DNA from: Proluteimonas flavola | GTDB lineage: Bacteria; Pseudomonadota; Gammaproteobacteria; Xanthomonadales; Xanthomonadaceae | DNA length: 42,739 bases | Reading direction: 5' to 3' | Assembly: GCF_021191705.1 (NCBI RefSeq) | Contig: NZ_JAIWPU010000040.1 | Location: 1 to 42,739, forward strand | Part shown: positions 36,445-42,739 of the stretch, in pieces | How the letters are laid out: the number at the start of each line of letters is the position of its first letter | How positions within the stretch are numbered: the first letter of the stretch is position 1 | Program-made: the position numbers and the translations under genes | The notes under the pieces: generated by a model | What the model saw: only the letters and a program-made list of their open reading frames with translations | What the model was told of the DNA's origin: nothing | Databases searched by the model: none

Positions 36445-36771
36445 ATGGTCAATGTAGACGTCAATATCTCGGTGGGTGCCGCCGGTCTGAACGCAGCCAA
36501 GGAATCGGGCGGCGGTGGCGAGTCCTGGCTGGTCGCCATGGCGAAGGCGCTCGGCACGATGCTCGGCGAGAAGGCCGGCAAGATGGTCGAAACCTCGAAG
36601 GAGATGGAGAAGTATTCCGGCTCCGACAGCAAGGAAGATGCGCAGAAGTTCAGTGAACTGCAGACCAAGTTCCAGGCTGAGTCGCAGATGTTCAGCATGC
36701 TGTCGAACACCATTTCGACCGCTCTGAAGTCGATCGGTGAAGGCCTGACTGCCAACGCCCGCAAGCAGTAA
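36445..36771 (+). CDS. Paralogue of the needle-slot protein (candidate filament/needle-like T3SS substrate)
   Basis: 108 residues, soluble. A Gly-rich N-terminus (1-26) precedes helices ESWLVAMAKALGTMLGEKAGKMVETSKEM and SELQTKFQAESQMFSMLSNTISTALKSIGEGLTANARKQ. It aligns with the protein at 28464 over the last 80 residues: SW..AM..A.G..L...A.K, then LSN..ST....S(I/V)G..L....RKQ, ending at the same residues. It may be an alternative needle, a filament subunit or an early substrate. It is monocistronic: a CTAGG box lies upstream and a strong terminator downstream. Confidence 0.65.
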   Translation: MVNVDVNISVGAAGLNAAKESGGGGESWLVAMAKALGTMLGEKAGKMVETSKEMEKYSGSDSKEDAQKFSELQTKFQAESQMFSMLSNTISTALKSIGEGLTANARKQ

Positions 36772-36788
36772 TCGCGGCGGCAGCAACG

Positions 36789-36816
36789 GAAAAGGCGGGC
36801 ATATGCCCGCCTTTTC
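36789..36816 (+). terminator. Rho-independent terminator
   Basis: AAAAGGCGGGC-ATAT-GCCCGCCTTTT is a perfect stem with a T-rich end, 18 bases after the stop of the gene at 36445. Confidence 0.88.
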
Positions 36817-36912
36817 CTTGGGTGCGATTCTGGCATTCATTCTTGTGGGACACGAACCGGCAGGTGGCGTATCGAGGTGCATCGCACGTTTTTACCTGCA
36901 GCCAACATCGTG

Positions 36913-36942
36913 TTGACGCACGAGTTGCAGATTGCCCATTAA
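36913..36942 (+). promoter_or_regulatory. Candidate sigma-70 promoter for 36986-38754
   Basis: TTGACG (36913-36918) and CATTAA (36937-36942) are spaced by 18 bases and lie just after the terminator of the previous gene. No CTAGG box is present here, so this three-gene unit may be regulated differently from its neighbours. Confidence 0.45.
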
Positions 36943-36985
36943 CGTTGAAGCTGACCCGGATTCCACCGTTTCACGGAGGTGTGTC

Positions 36986-37315
36986 ATGCGTATTCAAGTG
37001 GCCGCTGCACTCATGTTGATGGGCATCGCGACCTTCGTCAGTCCTGTGCGTGCCCAGTGGGATCCAGGTGCCACCCAGCATCTGGGCATGGGCTATGGCC
37101 AGAACGCGATGTCGCAATCCGCGCTTCGTAACGCAGCCGATCTGAGCGAATCTGGCGATCGCCCCATCCGCGGATATGCCGGTAGCGGCATGAGTCGCCG
37201 CGAGCGCCTGCTGGCGCTCGAAACGGAGTATCTGCAGCGCGTGGAGCGCGACGGCGTCGAAAGTGCGAAGGCCTGGGCCTTCGAAGTCGGTCGTCGGGAT
37301 GGGCGTTCGCGATGA
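36986..37315 (+). CDS. Exported protein with EYxxRVERDGxExAxAW motif
   Basis: 109 residues, not recognised. The N-terminal Sec signal (MRIQVAAALMLMGIATFVSPVRA, cleavage before QW) indicates a periplasmic product of about 86 residues. A Gly/Ser-rich middle precedes a helix, SRRERLLALETEYLQRVERDGVESAKAWAFEVGRRDG. This helix closely matches the C-terminal part of the cytosolic protein at 35114. The start has ACGGAGGT upstream. It is the first gene of a probable three-gene operon of exported proteins. Confidence 0.65.
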   Translation: MRIQVAAALMLMGIATFVSPVRAQWDPGATQHLGMGYGQNAMSQSALRNAADLSESGDRPIRGYAGSGMSRRERLLALETEYLQRVERDGVESAKAWAFEVGRRDGRSR

Positions 37316-37349
37316 CGTCGTGGCCCCTCCATGTCGGTCGGGTGGCGTG

Positions 37350-38033
37350 ATGCAGCGCGAGTACTGGAGCCTGTGTCTGGCCGCGGCACTGGTGGCAGGC
37401 TGCTCCGCCGACAGCGATGCGCGCGACGGCGATCCCCGCTCCGGTGGCGATCGGCCCGAGGCCACGACAACCGCGTTCCTCGAGTCCTATGAAGCCGGTT
37501 TTCAGCGGGGGATTGCCGATGGGAAAGCGGAGCCGCCAACGGTCGTCGCGTCCGGGCAGACGGCTGATCGCGACTTCGCCCAACGCTGGAGCGGACTGAG
37601 CGGACTCGCCGTGCCGGATGTGGATGACTACGTGCAATCCGGCGCAGCCGACGCGTGGTTGGAGCAGCGCTACCGGTCGCTGGGATTCACCACGCGCGAT
37701 CTGATCTCGGCCAATGCGCTTCTCTTCCTGGCCAACTGGGAGGCGTTCACCGGGATGGAAGCCTCGCCCGCCCAGGCCGACGGTGTGCGTCGCCAGATCG
37801 AAAGGGCTACGGGCGGCGCACGGTCGCGTGAGTCGGCGGACGAGCTCGAACTCCGGCGACGGGTCTATGAACTGATGGCCGCCACGCTGACGCGCGAAAA
37901 CGCGCGCGTGCGTGCAGAGGACGCAACGCGCGTTGCTGTATTCACCGAGACGGTTCGACAGGATTTCAAACGCATCTCGAACAACGATCTTGCCGAGTTC
38001 GCGCTGACGGCGAACGGGTTCGAAGAGCGCTGA
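37350..38033 (+). CDS. Lipoprotein related to the following gene (possible DUF6683-like)
   Basis: 227 residues. A lipoprotein signal MQREYWSLCLAAALVAGC (lipid cysteine 18) starts it. A helical domain follows. YRSLGFTTRDLISANALLFLANWEAFTGMEASPAQADGVRRQIE corresponds to RRYGYDPTNLGDVLAAHLLISWEVVN...SPAGQRAVRRQL in the next gene. The pattern recalls the DUF6683 family, but this cannot be confirmed here. The RBS is weak and the start 34 bases after the previous stop suggests co-transcription. It was probably duplicated from a common ancestor with its neighbour, one copy lipid-anchored and the other soluble. Confidence 0.6.
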   Translation: MQREYWSLCLAAALVAGCSADSDARDGDPRSGGDRPEATTTAFLESYEAGFQRGIADGKAEPPTVVASGQTADRDFAQRWSGLSGLAVPDVDDYVQSGAADAWLEQRYRSLGFTTRDLISANALLFLANWEAFTGMEASPAQADGVRRQIERATGGARSRESADELELRRRVYELMAATLTRENARVRAEDATRVAVFTETVRQDFKRISNNDLAEFALTANGFEER

Positions 38034-38058
38034 TGCATCCACTTCGAGGAGAGTTTTT

Positions 38059-38754
38059 GTGAGCCAGCTGTTGCGGATTCGTACGGAGATTGTCCGGTGG
38101 ACGAGCGTGGTGTGTATCGCGGTGATGTGTGCAGGCGGCGCCTATGCGGTCGACGGCGATGCCGCCGTGCAACGCGCGCTGCAGCAAGCCGTCTCGCGGC
38201 CCGCGCCGGCGCAGGTCGATGCACAGGCGGTGGAGACGCTCTCGTTCCGCCGCGACGCGGCGGTCAGCGCGCGAGTGCGGCAGGAAACGATCCGCGCCTT
38301 CGGTCGCGACCCGCAACAGGTGGCGGATCTGGAGAAGGTCATCGGCTCGGGCGAGATGCTGCGCGAATTCGACAAGATCCTGCGTCGCTACGGTTACGAC
38401 CCGACGAATCTGGGCGACGTGCTGGCCGCGCACCTGCTGATCTCGTGGGAGGTCGTCAACGACCGCGATTCGCGCCAGTCACCGGCCGGGCAGCGGGCGG
38501 TGCGGCGACAGTTGATCGGCCCGCTGGCGGCTGTGCCGGACGTTGCGGCGATGTCGGATGCGGACAAGCAGGCGCAGGCCGAGCGGACCGCCTATCTCAC
38601 GATGGTCTCGGCATTGACGTACCAGTCCATGAAGCAGCAGGGCAATCGGCAGGCGCTGACCGCGCTGTCGGCGAACGTGCGGCAGGGCCTGCGGGGTCAG
38701 GGTGTGGATCTGCAGGGCGTTTCGCTCGGTGATGGCGGGCTGGTCACGCGCTGA
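38059..38754 (+). CDS. Periplasmic protein, paralogue of 37350-38033 (possible DUF6683-like)
   Basis: 231 residues. The GTG start has GAGGAGAG close upstream. A signal peptide (TSVVCIAVMCAGGAYA, cleavage before VDGD) is followed by a conserved helical domain: LSFRRDAAVSARVRQETIRAFGRDP, FDKILRRYGYDPTNLGDVLAAHLLISWEVVND, MSDADKQAQAERTAYLTMVSALTY. These fit the DUF6683-like layout, in which the NL.D..A.....WE block is most conserved. Function is unknown. It ends before a perfect 24-base hairpin shared with the convergent 524-residue gene. Confidence 0.62.
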   Translation: MSQLLRIRTEIVRWTSVVCIAVMCAGGAYAVDGDAAVQRALQQAVSRPAPAQVDAQAVETLSFRRDAAVSARVRQETIRAFGRDPQQVADLEKVIGSGEMLREFDKILRRYGYDPTNLGDVLAAHLLISWEVVNDRDSRQSPAGQRAVRRQLIGPLAAVPDVAAMSDADKQAQAERTAYLTMVSALTYQSMKQQGNRQALTALSANVRQGLRGQGVDLQGVSLGDGGLVTR

Positions 38755-38776
38755 ACATCGACGGGTCGCAACAAAG

Positions 38777-38800
38777 AAGGGCGCCGCATGCGGCGCCCTT
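38777..38800. terminator. Bidirectional terminator between convergent genes
   Basis: AAGGGCGCCGCA-TGCGGCGCCCTT is a perfect 24-base palindrome, with A-rich sequence on one side and CTT-rich on the other. It lies between the stops at 38754 (+) and 38818 (-). Confidence 0.78.
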
Positions 38801-38817
38801 CCTTCTGGAGGCGGGCA

Positions 38818-40392
38818 TTAACGACGGATCGGATCGGGCGGTGGCCGCTGTGCGCGCATGAGCTGCCGGCCGAGCCACCAGGCGCCGACGGCGGCGAGCA
38901 GGCCCGCCGATGCGAACTCGCCCGTCCAGCGACGCAGCATGGGCGCGGCGGGGAGTTCGCCGAAGCTCAACAGGAAGCTGACGAGCACGAGGCCCAGGCA
39001 TCCGTAGGCCACGATCGCCAGCACCCAGAACAGCCACTGGAACGCCTTGGCGACTTCGCGCGGTGTGTCGTTGTCGTACGGGCGCACGAGATGCAAACGG
39101 CCCTGCGTGGCCGCGAGCATCCACTGACCCAGTTCCTGCGCGCCGACCTTCATGCGTCCGCGTCGGCGCAGGCCGGGACCATCCAGGGTGTAGGTACCGG
39201 CGCCGGTCAGCTCGGCGCGGACCGGGCCACCGGCATCGAGCGAGGCCGTGCCGGGAACGGGACTGCCGGACGCCTGCGCCTGCGGATTGCCGGCGAGCTG
39301 CTGCGCGACGGGCGCCTGCGCCACGGTCGCGGCAAGCGGCACAGCCGCGAGCAGGGCGGCGCCCTGGGGGGCGCTGGGCACGTTGGGCTGTACGGGCGGC
39401 TGTGCCTGTTGCGGAACCGCCGCACGATCGGTGGCCGGGTTGCCCGCCGGCGCGAACGGCGCATCCGTCCGCGCAGTCTGCGGCTGCTGGGGTACCGGCG
39501 CAGGCGCCGACGTCGCCTGTTGAGCGAGCGTGCTCGCACTTTGCGGCTGCGGCTGCGGCTGCGGCTGCGGTTGCGGTTGCGGTTGCGGCTGCGCCTGGGG
39601 CTGGGGCTGCGCGGTCTGTGATGGGGGCGCCTGCGCCAGGGCCTGCATCGGGGCCGCGGGCTGCTGTGCAGGGACTGCCTGTGCCTGCACGGGCGTCTGG
39701 GCGGGCATGGCCTGCATCGGGCCGGTCGGCTGTTGGGTCGACACCGCCTGGGTCGAGACCGGGTTCGCCGCTTGCGGAATCACGTTCTGCATTCCGGGCA
39801 GCGCATTGGCGACGGTGCGTATCACGTTCACGGCGGCATTGGCGACATTGCCAGGCAGATTGCCGAGGCCCTGTGCGGGGCCGGACGTATTGCCCGGCCC
39901 CGGCGTCGTACCAGGTGCACCGCCGCCTGGCGAGTTGGGCGGTGGTGCGCCCGGCGTGGGACCCGGCGGCGCCAGGATGTTGCGGAGCGTCGTGGTGACG
40001 GTGTTGAGCACGTTGCCCGCCGTGTTGATCGGCCCGCCGCCATGGGACTGCGGCGCGGGGGGGGCGTGGTGGGTGTTCGCGGCCGTGTTGCTGAAGGGCA
40101 CGGGCGGTGGCGGAATCGACACGCCGCCTGGCAGGTTGAACGTAGGCAGCCCCGTCGGCGCCGGGGACGCAGGCGTGTTCGCAGTCGATGGGGGCGGCGC
40201 GGCCGGCCCCGGATTGCCGCCCGCATTGGTCCCGGGAAAGATGCTCGGGAGCAGGCGCCCGGGCAGCGATTGCATGAAGCCGCCGAAGTGCTGCGCGAGG
40301 GGGCCGTTCGGAGACCCGCCGCTTCCACGGCCAAATCCAGGAGGCGCGGGCGGCTTCGGCAAGCCGGGAAGGCGTGGCAGTTGGATAGACAC
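38818..40392 (-). CDS. Pro/Gln-rich protein with two C-terminal membrane segments, candidate T3SS translocator or effector
   Basis: 524 residues, not recognised. The N-terminal 400 residues are low-complexity, rich in Pro, Ala, Gln, Gly and Asn, including a (PQ)n run of about nine units near 285. A conserved-looking part follows (TGAGTYTLDGPGLRRRGRMKVGAQELGQWMLAATQGRLHLVRPYD). Then come two membrane helices (WLFWVLAIVAYGCLGLVLVSFLLSF and SAGLLAAVGAWWLGRQLM). There is no Sec signal. The GTG at 40392 is chosen for its GGAGG, 5 bases upstream; the ATG at 40494 would lie inside the promoter region. CTAGG box 4 is 105 bases upstream. The role is inferred from context. Confidence 0.65.
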   Translation of the reverse strand: MSIQLPRLPGLPKPPAPPGFGRGSGGSPNGPLAQHFGGFMQSLPGRLLPSIFPGTNAGGNPGPAAPPPSTANTPASPAPTGLPTFNLPGGVSIPPPPVPFSNTAANTHHAPPAPQSHGGGPINTAGNVLNTVTTTLRNILAPPGPTPGAPPPNSPGGGAPGTTPGPGNTSGPAQGLGNLPGNVANAAVNVIRTVANALPGMQNVIPQAANPVSTQAVSTQQPTGPMQAMPAQTPVQAQAVPAQQPAAPMQALAQAPPSQTAQPQPQAQPQPQPQPQPQPQPQPQSASTLAQQATSAPAPVPQQPQTARTDAPFAPAGNPATDRAAVPQQAQPPVQPNVPSAPQGAALLAAVPLAATVAQAPVAQQLAGNPQAQASGSPVPGTASLDAGGPVRAELTGAGTYTLDGPGLRRRGRMKVGAQELGQWMLAATQGRLHLVRPYDNDTPREVAKAFQWLFWVLAIVAYGCLGLVLVSFLLSFGELPAAPMLRRWTGEFASAGLLAAVGAWWLGRQLMRAQRPPPDPIRR

Positions 40393-40497
40393 CGTTGCCT
40401 CCGGGGGCTGGATGGCAGTCGGAAGAGAAAAGAGGGCGGGCGTCCGCTTCGATGACGGCTCGCTCCGAGGGTAGGTGTCGCAAGGCAACGCCACACC

Positions 40498-40513
40498 CTG
40501 GGGTCGACCCTAG
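40498..40513 (-). promoter_or_regulatory. CTAGG box 4
   Basis: Read on the minus strand it is CTAGGGTCGACCCCAG, of the form CTAGG-N6-CCCAG. It lies 105 bases upstream of the GTG of the Pro/Gln-rich gene. A weak -10-like TACCCT follows at 24 bases. No MITE is present at this site, showing that the box is independent of the element. Confidence 0.5.
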
Positions 40514-40544
40514 ATTGCGTCGTTCTGCGACCGCGGTCGCAGCA

Positions 40545-40571
40545 TCAAAAAGGGAGACTTTCGTCTCCCTT
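40545..40571 (-). terminator. Minus-strand rho-independent terminator
   Basis: On the minus strand AAGGGAGAC-GAAA-GTCTCCCTT is followed by TTT. It may end the acid phosphatase transcript that reads through MITE B, and protects the promoter of the 524-residue gene. The surrounding gene-free stretch 40514-40942 holds only this hairpin, MITE B copy 2 and a REP remnant. Confidence 0.65.
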
Positions 40572-40635
40572 CAAGCCGGCAGAGCCGGAGGACGATGGTG
40601 TGGCGGAGGCAGGCTATCGCGTCGGAATCGCTGCA

Positions 40636-40799
40636 CCTGATTAGTGTCGTGTCTCAGCTGGGCGTCAGTTTTTCCATCGTCATCCCCGCGAAAGCGGGGA
40701 TCCAGCGACTTCACGGCATTGAAAAGCAAGACGCTGGATTCCCGCTTTCGCGGGAATGACGATCTGAAAGTCTTCAGCTGAGACACGATACTAATCAGG
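40636..40799. repeat. MITE-like element B, copy 2 (164 bp)
   Basis: Terminal inverted repeats CCTGATTAGTGTCGTGTCTC...CAGCTG differ at one base between left and right. The interior is almost identical to the copy at 19142-19304, including the CGTCATCCCCGCGAAAGCGG REP pair. It is in the same orientation as copy 1, about 21 kb away on the other side of the T3SS locus. Confidence 0.88.
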
Positions 40800-40863
40800 T
40801 CGCTGCATGCAGTGCTCATGTATCGCAAGTAATTGATTCGACCAGGGATCCTCTGAGCAAGTC

Positions 40864-40914
40864 CGTCATCCCGCGCCTCTCGACGGACGAATGCCTGGTC
40901 AGGCGGGAATGACG
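40864..40914. repeat. Degenerate REP-like remnant
   Basis: CGTCATCCCGCGCC at the left and GGCGGGAATGACG at the right recall the paired repeats found elsewhere, with a decayed 24-base interior. It lies just behind the acid phosphatase stop. Confidence 0.5.
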
Positions 40915-40942
40915 AGCAAAGGCACCCCTGTTCAGACCATCC

Positions 40943-41869
40943 TTAGTTCGCCAGTTCCAGTGCATTGCGCTTCGATTCTCGGCGGACGCCCGCGGGCTGG
41001 TTCCAGGCATTGTTGAACTGGGCCGGTTCCCAGCCGCCGTAGCTCGGATTGGCCAGCATCCACCAGCGCTCGCCGAACCAGTCGCCGTAGGTGTCGAGCA
41101 GTTCGCCCCGGGCCTCGGGGGTGTTGGCGAGGATGTCGACGAAGTCGCCCAACTGGTCGCCGAACTGCATCAGCACGCGGTAGTCGCGGCCGGCGAGGCG
41201 GCGGCGGCAGGTCTTCTCGCTGCCGTGCTGTTCGCAGCCCTCGACGAAGGTGCCCAGGCCCAGGAACACGCTCTCGTCCTGCACCGGCAGGCCCTCGGCG
41301 CGCAGGTTCTCGAGCGTCGCGTCCTGCAGGTGCTGGGCGCGGTTGGACAGGTACAGGATGGTCACGCCCTTGGCCTCGGCCGCCCTGGCGAACTCGAGCA
41401 CGCCGGGCACCGGCCTGGCCTTCTTCTCGGCGACCCACTGCGCCCAGGTGACCTCGTCGTATTCCAGGCCGTTCTGGATCAGGCGCGCCTGGTAGGGCGA
41501 GTTGTCGAGCACGGTCTCGTCGATGTCCATGATCACTGCCGGCGGCAGCGCGGTCGCATCGCCGATCAGCTCGCGTTCTTCGGGCACCAGGGCGTCCCAG
41601 TTCGTCTCGGCCAGCGCGGCGTCGAGATGGTCGGCGGCGGCGCGGAAGATCGACAGGCTGTTGGCGCGGTACTCCTCGGAGCGCTGGATCCACAGCACCG
41701 CGTTGAGGTTGTCGCTGGGATCGGTCGCGGCCGGTGCCTGGGCGGCCGAAGCAGTCGGCGCCGCTTCGGGCGCCGCGTCCGCGGGCGCGCTGGCCGGCGT
41801 CGTCGGCTTGCAGCCGGCCAGCAGCAGGGCGCTGGCGAGCAGGGTGAAGGCGGGTGCGGTCAGGCGCAT
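40943..41869 (-). CDS. HAD-family acid phosphatase lipoprotein, e(P4)-like
   Basis: 308 residues. A lipoprotein signal [20 protein letters not shown] (lipid cysteine 20) and an Ala/Pro-rich linker lead to a HAD phosphatase domain. The nucleophile motif is [17 protein letters not shown] (DxD), followed by [19 protein letters not shown] (motif II), and [10 protein letters not shown] (acidic motif). The build matches class C / lipoprotein e(P4) 5'-nucleotidases, which release phosphate from nucleotides at the outer membrane. Start 41869 is chosen for the signal peptide; a longer frame to 42079 overlaps yceH antisense. Confidence 0.9.
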   Translation of the reverse strand: MRLTAPAFTLLASALLLAGCKPTTPASAPADAAPEAAPTASAAQAPAATDPSDNLNAVLWIQRSEEYRANSLSIFRAAADHLDAALAETNWDALVPEERELIGDATALPPAVIMDIDETVLDNSPYQARLIQNGLEYDEVTWAQWVAEKKARPVPGVLEFARAAEAKGVTILYLSNRAQHLQDATLENLRAEGLPVQDESVFLGLGTFVEGCEQHGSEKTCRRRLAGRDYRVLMQFGDQLGDFVDILANTPEARGELLDTYGDWFGERWWMLANPSYGGWEPAQFNNAWNQPAGVRRESKRNALELAN

Positions 41870-41984
41870 GGGCGGGTCCGTCGTCAGCGTGCGAACACGC
41901 GAGTTTAACGGCCGCGATCGCCACGAACATGACAGGCCGGCGTGCGGGGCGCATCCTGTCGCCCCCTTCGAGGCTGGAACTCCC

Positions 41985-42638
41985 ATGGACGAGCAGGCGC
42001 AAGACCAGGACCGATGGCCCCGACTCACCCCGATCGAGGCGCGTGTGCTCGGCTGCCTGGTGGAGAAGCAGGCGACCACGCCGGATGTCTATCCGCTGAC
42101 GGTCAACGCCGCGCAGTCGGCGGCGAACCAGAAGACCGCGCGCGAGCCGGTGATGTCGGTCTCGTTCGGCGACGTGCAGCATGCGTTGCGGCAACTGGAA
42201 GGCCACCGCTTCGCGCGGCAGTCGTTCTCCTCGCGCGCCGAGCGCCACGAACACGTGCTGGGCACGGCGCTGGATGTGCCGCAGCCGCAGGTCGTGCTGC
42301 TGGCGCTGCTGATGCTTCGCGGCGCGCAGACCCTCGCCGAACTGGTGACGCGCAGCGAGCGCATGCATCCCTTCGCCGATGCCGACGACGCGCGCCATCA
42401 TCTCGAACGTCTGGCCGGCAAGGGCCTGGTCGTGCGCATTCCGCCATCGTCCGGGCGCCGCGAGGACCGCTACGCGCATCTGCTGTGCGGACCGGTCGAT
42501 GTGGCGGCGATCGCCGTCGGCCCCGCGCGTGAATCGGTGGGGGATCCCGGGCTGGTCGCCCGCGTCGAGGCGCTCGAGGCCGAGGTCGCTGCGCTGCGCG
42601 ATGCGCTGGAGGCGTTGACGGCGCGCTTGCCGGCCTGA
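41985..42638 (+). CDS. yceH: YceH family protein (DUF480)
   Basis: 217 residues, cytosolic. The family core is [44 protein letters not shown], followed by a winged-helix-like second half ([30 protein letters not shown]). A C-terminal coiled coil ([25 protein letters not shown]) ends it. Length and motifs are typical. Function is unknown; a role in DNA binding is suggested only by the winged-helix folds. It is divergent from the phosphatase, with 115 bases between. Confidence 0.92.
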   Translation: MDEQAQDQDRWPRLTPIEARVLGCLVEKQATTPDVYPLTVNAAQSAANQKTAREPVMSVSFGDVQHALRQLEGHRFARQSFSSRAERHEHVLGTALDVPQPQVVLLALLMLRGAQTLAELVTRSERMHPFADADDARHHLERLAGKGLVVRIPPSSGRREDRYAHLLCGPVDVAAIAVGPARESVGDPGLVARVEALEAEVAALRDALEALTARLPA

Positions 42639-42649
42639 CCGCCGGATCC

Positions 42650-42739
42650 CTGTGGGAGCGGGGGGGGGGGCGGGGGGGCCCCCCCCCCAGACCCAACGCC
42701 GCCCACTCCCCACCCCCACCCCCCAACGCCCACCCCGGA
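42650..42739. other. Low-complexity G/C tail, probable contig end artefact
   Basis: CTGTGGGAGCG is followed by G and C runs and then a C-rich string (CCCACTCCCCACCCCCACC). The start is the same motif as at 14454. The expected mate CTCCCACAG never appears, so the hairpin is unresolved and sequence after 42660 should not be trusted. Confidence 0.65.

Noticed and set aside
39530..40474. A plus-strand Gly/Cys-rich frame opposite the Pro/Gln-rich gene
   Set aside because: It is the mirror of the (PQ)n coding repeats. The minus-strand frame has a good ribosome-binding site and membrane helices.

Overview
High-GC gammaproteobacterial DNA, most likely from a Xanthomonadaceae (Lysobacteraceae) member such as Lysobacter or Luteimonas. 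This is inferred from the GC-rich codon use, the mix of housekeeping genes and the abundant CGTCATTCCCGCGAA-type intergenic hairpin repeats; the species cannot be read from the window.

Positions 1-19,000 are mainly core genome: a flavoprotein, a VOC protein, a small zinc-finger protein, a PerM/AI-2E transporter, RidA, an MscS-like channel, a DUF6165 protein, tRNA-Ala(CGC), RNase D, an FGE-like lipoprotein, an M48 protease, a PHA-type block (two short-chain reductases around phaR), GluQ, HtpX, a DUF1244 protein, FolD, and the guanine nucleotide pair guaB-guaA. Intergenic spaces hold repeats, terminators and one G/C homopolymer hairpin that looks like an assembly artefact.

Positions 19,412-33,967 encode a non-flagellar type III secretion system (T3SS) in two divergent blocks. 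The minus-strand block reads sensor kinase, FixJ/LuxR response regulator, sctQ, sctR, sctS, sctT. The plus-strand block reads a FliO-like protein, sctV, sctD, a needle-slot protein, sctI, sctJ, sctK, sctL, sctN, sctO, sctP. The sctD-F-I-J-K-L order matches the prgHIJK-orgAB arrangement. No secretin (sctC) or export switch (sctU) gene is present in the window. SctR carries an insertion of about 115 residues.

Positions 34,026-40,513 form an accessory island. It contains small, mostly unrecognised proteins: a Gly-rich 75-mer, three proteins sharing an acidic helical motif, a paralogue of the needle-slot protein, a pair of related exported proteins, and a 524-residue Pro/Gln-rich protein with two membrane segments. 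A 16-bp palindromic box (CTAGG-N6-CCYAG) lies 90-150 bp upstream of four of these starts. It is a candidate operator for a T3SS accessory regulon and the main new observation here. Two related MITE-like families are scattered through the island and beside guaA; one family has inserted exactly at the CTAG of two of the boxes.

The window closes with a class-B-type (e(P4)-like) acid phosphatase lipoprotein, YceH, and a low-complexity tail that is probably a contig end.
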